DNA of 64,000 bases from Hyaloperonospora brassicae. Its lineage: Eukaryota; Oomycota; Peronosporomycetes; Peronosporales; Peronosporaceae. The translations under genes were made by a program, and so were the position numbers. The notes under the pieces are model-generated. The model had not been told where the DNA came from. It did not search any database and saw nothing but the letters and a program-made list of their open reading frames with translations. The stretch is from the NCBI GenBank assembly GCA_947650285.1, contig CANTFL010000625.1, forward strand, positions 1 to 64,000, given 5' to 3'. Shown one piece after another: positions 59,301 to 64,000 of this stretch (the stretch's first letter is position 1; the number at the start of each line of letters is the position of its first letter).

Positions 59301-61304
59301 ATGAAGATACCTTCGGCGATCGATATTACAAAGAAGATTAAAAGCGTTGAGTGGATACAAGACCGAACGAAGCAAGAGATTGACGCCACAAGAGATATTA
59401 CGAACGAAGGCACCGAATCTGAGGTAGCTGATCTGTTACAAGAACGGTCCAGCCGTCAGTCAGACGGGATCGGGTTCAAGGATGGTGAGTTGCAAGAAGA
59501 GCACACCCGACTGGTTAGAGGACTCGAAATGAATGCGATCGTGAGATTGTCGAAGGGAAACGATCATGCGAGGTCGCCGGCGCAGGTCAATATGGAGATC
59601 GATCAAGCGCCAATCGGATTGAAACGATCGGTATGTGAAGACAGCGCGACCAAAGACGGCGACCCTGACGAGATTGATACGGTGCATGGAGAGTCCAGAC
59701 GTCAGTCAGGCGGGATGTCGACTCGAGATGGTCAGAATGGCGAAGGGGTTGAAGACGAGTGTAATGGTCTGTTATTATATCTCGATTTGCTAGCCGATCT
59801 GGACTGGGGGCGCGAATTACTCTGCAGCGATCACCCTATAAGTGGAGATCGACTATCTATGAAGATACCTTCGGCGATCGATATTACAAAGAAGATTAAA
59901 AGCGTCGAGTGGATACAAGACCGAACGAAGCAAGAGATTGACGCCACAAGAGATATTACGAACGGAGGCACCGAATCTGAGGTAGCTGATCTGTTACAAG
60001 AACGGTCCAGCCGTCAGTCAGACGGGATCGGGTTCAAGGATGGTGGGTTGCAAGAAGAGCACACCCGACTGGTTAGAGGACTCGAAATGAATGCGACCGT
60101 GAGATTGTCGAAGGGAAACGATCATGCGAGGTCGCCGGCGCAGGTCAATATGGAGATCGATCAAGCGTCGATAGGATTGAAACGATCGGTATGTGAAGAC
60201 AGCGCGACCAAAGACGGCGACCCTGACGAGATTGATACGGTGCATGGAGAGTCCAGACGTCAGTCAGGCGGGATGTCGACTCGAGATGGTCAGAATGGCA
60301 AAGGGGTTGAAGACGAGTGTAATGGTCTGTTATTATATCTCGATTTGCTAGCCGATCTGGACTGGGGGCGCGAATTAATCTGCAGCGATCACCCTATAAG
60401 TGGAGATCGACTATCTATGAAGATACCTTCGGCGATCGATATTACAAAGAAGATTAAAAGCGTTGAGTGGATACAAGACCGAACGAAGCAAGATATTGAC
60501 GCCACGAGAGAGATTACGAACGAAGGCACCGAATCTGAGGTAGCTGATCTGTTACAAGAACGGTCCAGCCGTCAGTCAGACGGGATCGGGTCCAAGGATG
60601 GTGAGTTGCAAGAAGAGCACACCCGACTGGTTAGAGGACTCGAAATGAATGCGACCGTGAGATTGTCGAAGGGAAACGATCATGCGAGGTCGCCGGCGCA
60701 GGTCAATATGGAGATCGATCAAGCGCCAATCGGATTGAAACGATCGGTATGTGAAGACAGCGCGACCAAAGACGGCGACCCTGACGAGATTGATACGGTG
60801 CATGGAGAGTCCAGACGTCAGTCAGGCGGGATGTCGACTCGAGATGGTCAGAATGGCGAAGGGGTTGAAGACGAGTGTAATGGTCTGTTATTATATCTCG
60901 ATTTGCTAGCCGATCTGGAATGGGGGCGCGAATTACTCTGCAGCGATCACCCTATAAGTGGAGATCGACTATCTATGAAGATACCTTCGGCGATCGATAT
61001 TACAAAGAAGATTAAAAGCGTCGAGTGGTTACAAGACCGAACGAAGCAAGAGATTGACGCGCCAAGAGAGATTGCGAACGAAGGCACCGAATCTGAGGTA
61101 GCTGATCTGTTACAAGAACGGTCCAGCCGTCAGTCAGACGGGATCGGGTTCAAGGATGGTGAGTTGCAAGAAGAGCACACCCGACTGGTTAGAGGACTCG
61201 AAATGAATGCGACCGTGAGATTGTCCAAGAGGAACGAGGTCGCCGGCGCAGGTCAATATGGAGATCGATCAAGCGCCAATCGGATTGAAACGATCGGTAT
61301 GTGA
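59301..61304 (+). CDS. Open frame of in-frame 186-residue repeats (Gypsy polyprotein linker?)
   Basis: 667 codons spanning three whole repeats and part of a fourth. Each repeat is hydrophilic and mixed-charge: SAIDITKKIKSVEWIQDRTK, ESEVADLLQERSSRQSDGIG, LVRGLEMNATVRLSKGNDHA, SVCEDSATKDGDPDEIDTVH and DECNGLLLYLDLLADLDWGR. The acidic, Leu-rich segment at the repeat end may form helix; no enzyme motif is visible. The frame runs through unit junctions because these junctions read ctgttatta rather than ctgtaatta. An 8-bp deletion in the fourth repeat ends it. Upstream the frame is closed by decayed DNA, so this is probably a leftover of the polyprotein between protease and RT and not a free gene. 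Confidence 0.45.
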   Translation: MKIPSAIDITKKIKSVEWIQDRTKQEIDATRDITNEGTESEVADLLQERSSRQSDGIGFKDGELQEEHTRLVRGLEMNAIVRLSKGNDHARSPAQVNMEIDQAPIGLKRSVCEDSATKDGDPDEIDTVHGESRRQSGGMSTRDGQNGEGVEDECNGLLLYLDLLADLDWGRELLCSDHPISGDRLSMKIPSAIDITKKIKSVEWIQDRTKQEIDATRDITNGGTESEVADLLQERSSRQSDGIGFKDGGLQEEHTRLVRGLEMNATVRLSKGNDHARSPAQVNMEIDQASIGLKRSVCEDSATKDGDPDEIDTVHGESRRQSGGMSTRDGQNGKGVEDECNGLLLYLDLLADLDWGRELICSDHPISGDRLSMKIPSAIDITKKIKSVEWIQDRTKQDIDATREITNEGTESEVADLLQERSSRQSDGIGSKDGELQEEHTRLVRGLEMNATVRLSKGNDHARSPAQVNMEIDQAPIGLKRSVCEDSATKDGDPDEIDTVHGESRRQSGGMSTRDGQNGEGVEDECNGLLLYLDLLADLEWGRELLCSDHPISGDRLSMKIPSAIDITKKIKSVEWLQDRTKQEIDAPREIANEGTESEVADLLQERSSRQSDGIGFKDGELQEEHTRLVRGLEMNATVRLSKRNEVAGAGQYGDRSSANRIETIGM

Positions 61305-61452
61305 AGACAGCGCGACCAAAGACGGCGACCCTGACGAGGTTGATACGGTGCATGGAGAGTCCAGACGTCAGTCAGGCGGGATGTCGACTCGAGATGGTCA
61401 GAATGGCGAAGGGGTTGAAGACGAGTGTAATGGTCTGTAATTATATCTCGAT

Positions 61453-62556
61453 TTGCTAGCCGATCTGGAATGGGGGCGCGAATTAATCTGCAGCGATTAC
61501 CCTATAAGTGGAGATCGACTATCTATGAAGATACCTTCGGCGATCGATATTACAAAGAAGATTAAAAGCGTCGAGTGGATACAAGACCGAACGAAGCAAG
61601 AGATTGACGCCACAAGAGATATTACGAACGAAGGCACCGAATCTGAGGTAGCTGATCTGTTACAAGAACGGTCCAGCCGTCAGTCAGACGGGATCGGGTT
61701 CAAGGATGGTGAGCTGCAAGAAGAGCACACCCGACTGGATAGAGGGCTCGAAATGAATGCGACCGTGAGATTGTCGAAGGGAAACGATCATGCGAGGTCG
61801 CCGGCGCAGGTCAATATGGAGATCGATCAAGCGCCAATCGGATTGAAACGATCGGTATGTGAAGACAGCACGACCAAAGACGGCGACCCTGACGAGATTG
61901 ATACGGTGCATGGAGAGTCCAGACGTCAGTCAGGCGGGATGTCGACTCGAGATGGTCAGAATGGCGAAGGGGTTGAAGACGAGTGTAATGGTCTGTTATT
62001 ATATCTCGATTTGCTAGCCGATCTGGAATGGGGGCGCGAATTAATCTGCAGCGATCACCCTATAAGTGGAGATCGACTATCTATGAAGATACCTTCGGCG
62101 ATCGATATTACAAAGAAGATTAAAAGCGTCGAGTGGTTACAAGACCGAACGAAGCAAGAGATTGACGCCACAAGAGATATTACGAACGAAGGCACCGAAT
62201 CTGAGGTAGCTGATTTGTTACAAGAACGGTCCAGCCGTCAGTCAGACGGAATCGGGTTCAAGGATGGTGAGTTGCAAGAAGAGCACACCCGACTGGTTAG
62301 AGGACTCGAAATGAATGCGACCGTGAGATTGTCGAAGGGAAACGATCATGCGAGGTCGCCGGCGCAGGTCAATATGGAGATCGATCAAGCGCCAATCGGA
62401 TTGAAACGATCGGTATGTGAAGACAGCGCGACCAAAGACGGCGACCCTGACGAGATTGATACGGTGCATGGAGAGTCCAGACGTCAGTCAGGCGGGATGT
62501 CGACTCGAGATGGTCAGAATGGCGAAGGGGTTGAAGACGAGTGTAATGGTCTGTAA
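61453..62556 (+). CDS. Second open frame of the 186-residue repeats
   Basis: 367 codons covering the fifth and sixth repeats, after the frame is restored. It begins just past a TAA at the preceding junction (61437-61439) and ends at a TAA at the next one. Residue differences from the first frame are few (SDYPISG, RLDRGLEM, EDSTTKDG). Confidence 0.4.
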   Translation: MLADLEWGRELICSDYPISGDRLSMKIPSAIDITKKIKSVEWIQDRTKQEIDATRDITNEGTESEVADLLQERSSRQSDGIGFKDGELQEEHTRLDRGLEMNATVRLSKGNDHARSPAQVNMEIDQAPIGLKRSVCEDSTTKDGDPDEIDTVHGESRRQSGGMSTRDGQNGEGVEDECNGLLLYLDLLADLEWGRELICSDHPISGDRLSMKIPSAIDITKKIKSVEWLQDRTKQEIDATRDITNEGTESEVADLLQERSSRQSDGIGFKDGELQEEHTRLVRGLEMNATVRLSKGNDHARSPAQVNMEIDQAPIGLKRSVCEDSATKDGDPDEIDTVHGESRRQSGGMSTRDGQNGEGVEDECNGL

Positions 62557-62568
62557 TTATATCTCGAT

Positions 62569-62976
62569 TTGCTAGCCGATCTGGACTGGGGGCGCGAATT
62601 AATCTGCAGCGATCACCCTATAAGTGGAGATCGACTATCTATGAAGATACCTTCGGCGATCGATATTACAAAGAAGATTAAAAGCGTCGAGTGGTTACAA
62701 GACCGAACGAAGCAAGATATTGACGCCACAAGAGAGATTACGAACGAAGGCACCGAATCTGAGGTAGCTGATCTGTTACAAGAACGGTCCAGCCGTCAGT
62801 CAGACGGGATCGGGTCCAAGGATGGTGAGTTGCAAGAAGAGCACACCCGACTGGTTAGAGGACTCGAAATGAATGCGACCGTGAGATTGTCGAAGGGAAA
62901 CACATGCGAGGTCGCCGGCGCAGGTCAATATGGAGATCGATCAAGCGCCAATCGGATTGAAACGATCGGTATGTGA
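62569..62976 (+). CDS. Third open frame of the repeat array, frameshifted
   Basis: 135 codons from the seventh repeat. The 2-bp loss near 62902 (gaaacacatgcg against gaaacgatcatgcg) shifts it into an unrelated tail. The original frame resumes at 62930-63112 and then closes at a TAA at the junction near 63110. Confidence 0.35.
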   Translation: MLADLDWGRELICSDHPISGDRLSMKIPSAIDITKKIKSVEWLQDRTKQDIDATREITNEGTESEVADLLQERSSRQSDGIGSKDGELQEEHTRLVRGLEMNATVRLSKGNTCEVAGAGQYGDRSSANRIETIGM

Positions 62977-64000
62977 AGACAGCGCGACCAAAGACGGCGA
63001 CCCTGACGAGATTGATACGGTGCATGGAGAGTCCAGACGTCAGTCAGGCGGGATGTCGACTCGAGATGGTCAGAATGGCGAAGGTGTTGAAGACGAGTGT
63101 AATGGTCTGTAATTATATCTCGATTTGCTAGCCGATCTGGACTGGGGGCGCGAATTACTCTGCAGCGATCACCCTATAAGTGGAGATCGACTATCTATGA
63201 AGATACCTTCGGCGATCGATATTACAAAGAAGATTAAAAGCGTCGAGTGGATACAAGACCGAACGAAGCAAGAGATTGACGCCACAAGAGATATTACGAA
63301 CGAAGGCACCGAATCTGAGGTAGCTGATCTGTTACAAGAACGGTCCAGCCGTCAGTCAGACGGGATCGGGTTCAAGGATGGTGAGTTGCAAGAAGAGCAC
63401 ACCCGACTGGTTAGAGGACTCGAAATGAATGCGACCGTGAGATTGTCGAAGGGAAACGATCATGCGAGGTCGCCGGCGCAGGTCAATATGGAGATCGATC
63501 AAGCGCCAATCGGATTGAAACGATCGGTATGTGAAGACAGCGCGACCAAAGACGGCGACCCTGACGAGATTGATACGGTGCATGGAGAGTCCAGACGTCA
63601 GTCAGGCGGGATGTCGACTCGAGATGGTCAGAATGGCGAAGGTGTTGAAGACGAGTGTAATGGTCTGTTATTATATCTCGATTTGCTAGCCGATCTGGAC
63701 TGGGGGCGCGAATTACTCTGCAGCGATCACCCTATAAGTGGAGATCGACTATCTATGAAGATACCTTCGGCGATCGATATTACAAAGAAGATTAAAAGCG
63801 TCGAGTGGATACAAGACCGAACGAAGCAAGAGATTGACGCCACAAGAGAGATTACGAACGAAGGCACCGAATCTGAGGTAGCTGATCTGTTACAAGAACG
63901 GTCCAGCCGTCAGTCAGACGGGATCGGGTTCAAGGATGGTGAGTTGCAAGAAGAGCACACCCGACTGGTTAGAGGACTCGAAATGAATGCGACCGTGAGA

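Larger units (their letters stand above)
59178..64000 (+). repeat. Tandem array of 558-bp (186-codon) repeats inside a Gypsy element
   Basis: A decayed partial unit (59178-59300) precedes repeats whose MKIPSAIDITKK codons start at 59301, 59859, 60417, 60975, 61525, 62083, 62641, 63197 and 63755; the last runs off the window. Spacing is 558 bp except 550 after the fourth start (8 bp lost near 61232, gatcatgc) and 556 after the seventh (2 bp lost near 62902). By eye the copies differ at only a few sites. Each unit contains an internal duplication about 243 bp apart (gtccagccgtcagtcagacg and gtccagacgtcagtcaggcg). Confidence 0.95.

Noticed and set aside
59460..63583. Repeated 75-codon minus-strand frames in the 558-bp array
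   Set aside because: They are antisense to the longer plus-strand repeat frame and recur only because the units are alike.

Overview
The window looks like repeat-rich, gene-poor nuclear DNA of an oomycete, probably Phytophthora or a close relative. The basis is family resemblance recalled from memory: the Ty3/Gypsy gag fragments, the TGTGGTAAA...TTCACCACA and TGTRRCGGG...CGTTACA LTRs, and a compact two-exon gene with a 77-bp GT-AG intron. I ran no search, so the genus is an inference. Only one intact-looking host gene is visible (31817-33465); nearly everything else is transposon-derived.

Layout. 1-22582: a head-to-tail array of ten units (2369-2419 bp, the last truncated), each a deleted Ty1/Copia element read on the minus strand: gag zinc knuckle, protease remnant, integrase, then LTR-like non-coding DNA. 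RT and RNase H are missing. Single-base differences change stepwise along the array, and the right-hand units look closer to a normal Copia integrase than the left-hand ones. 22620-23530: unidentified coding-like minus-strand DNA. 23880-26832: two successive 3' ends of a GATC-rich Gypsy family, then a 1.87-kb LTR. 26885-31745: microsatellites, AT-rich DNA and a solo LTR (28533-29003).

31817-33465: a gene for a secretory-pathway multi-pass membrane protein with two TB2/DP1/HVA22 (REEP-like) domains. 34587-35271: the 3' end of a LINE ORF2. 35479-36712: two solo LTRs in opposite orientation, both with target-site duplications. 37390-39060: a decayed Gypsy gag-protease. 39240-41089: a solo LTR of the GATC-rich family. 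41380-48094: a large inverted repeat with about 1.94-kb near-identical arms, each arm being an older diverged inverted repeat. 48190-54515: Gypsy gag, RT and LTR fragments in both orientations.

54518-64000: the 5' part of a GATC-rich Gypsy element: LTR, a tRNA-complementary primer-binding site, decayed gag, a deletion junction into post-protease sequence, a 36-bp (12-residue) repeat tract, and an array of 558-bp (186-codon) repeats that runs off the window. The repeat length keeps frame, giving one open frame of 667 codons.

The genes do not form a pathway. The interest lies in how the retroelements were amplified: an array of dead Copia units, an in-frame satellite inside a Gypsy linker, conserved hairpins in solo LTRs, mosaic LTRs and a near-identical inverted duplication.
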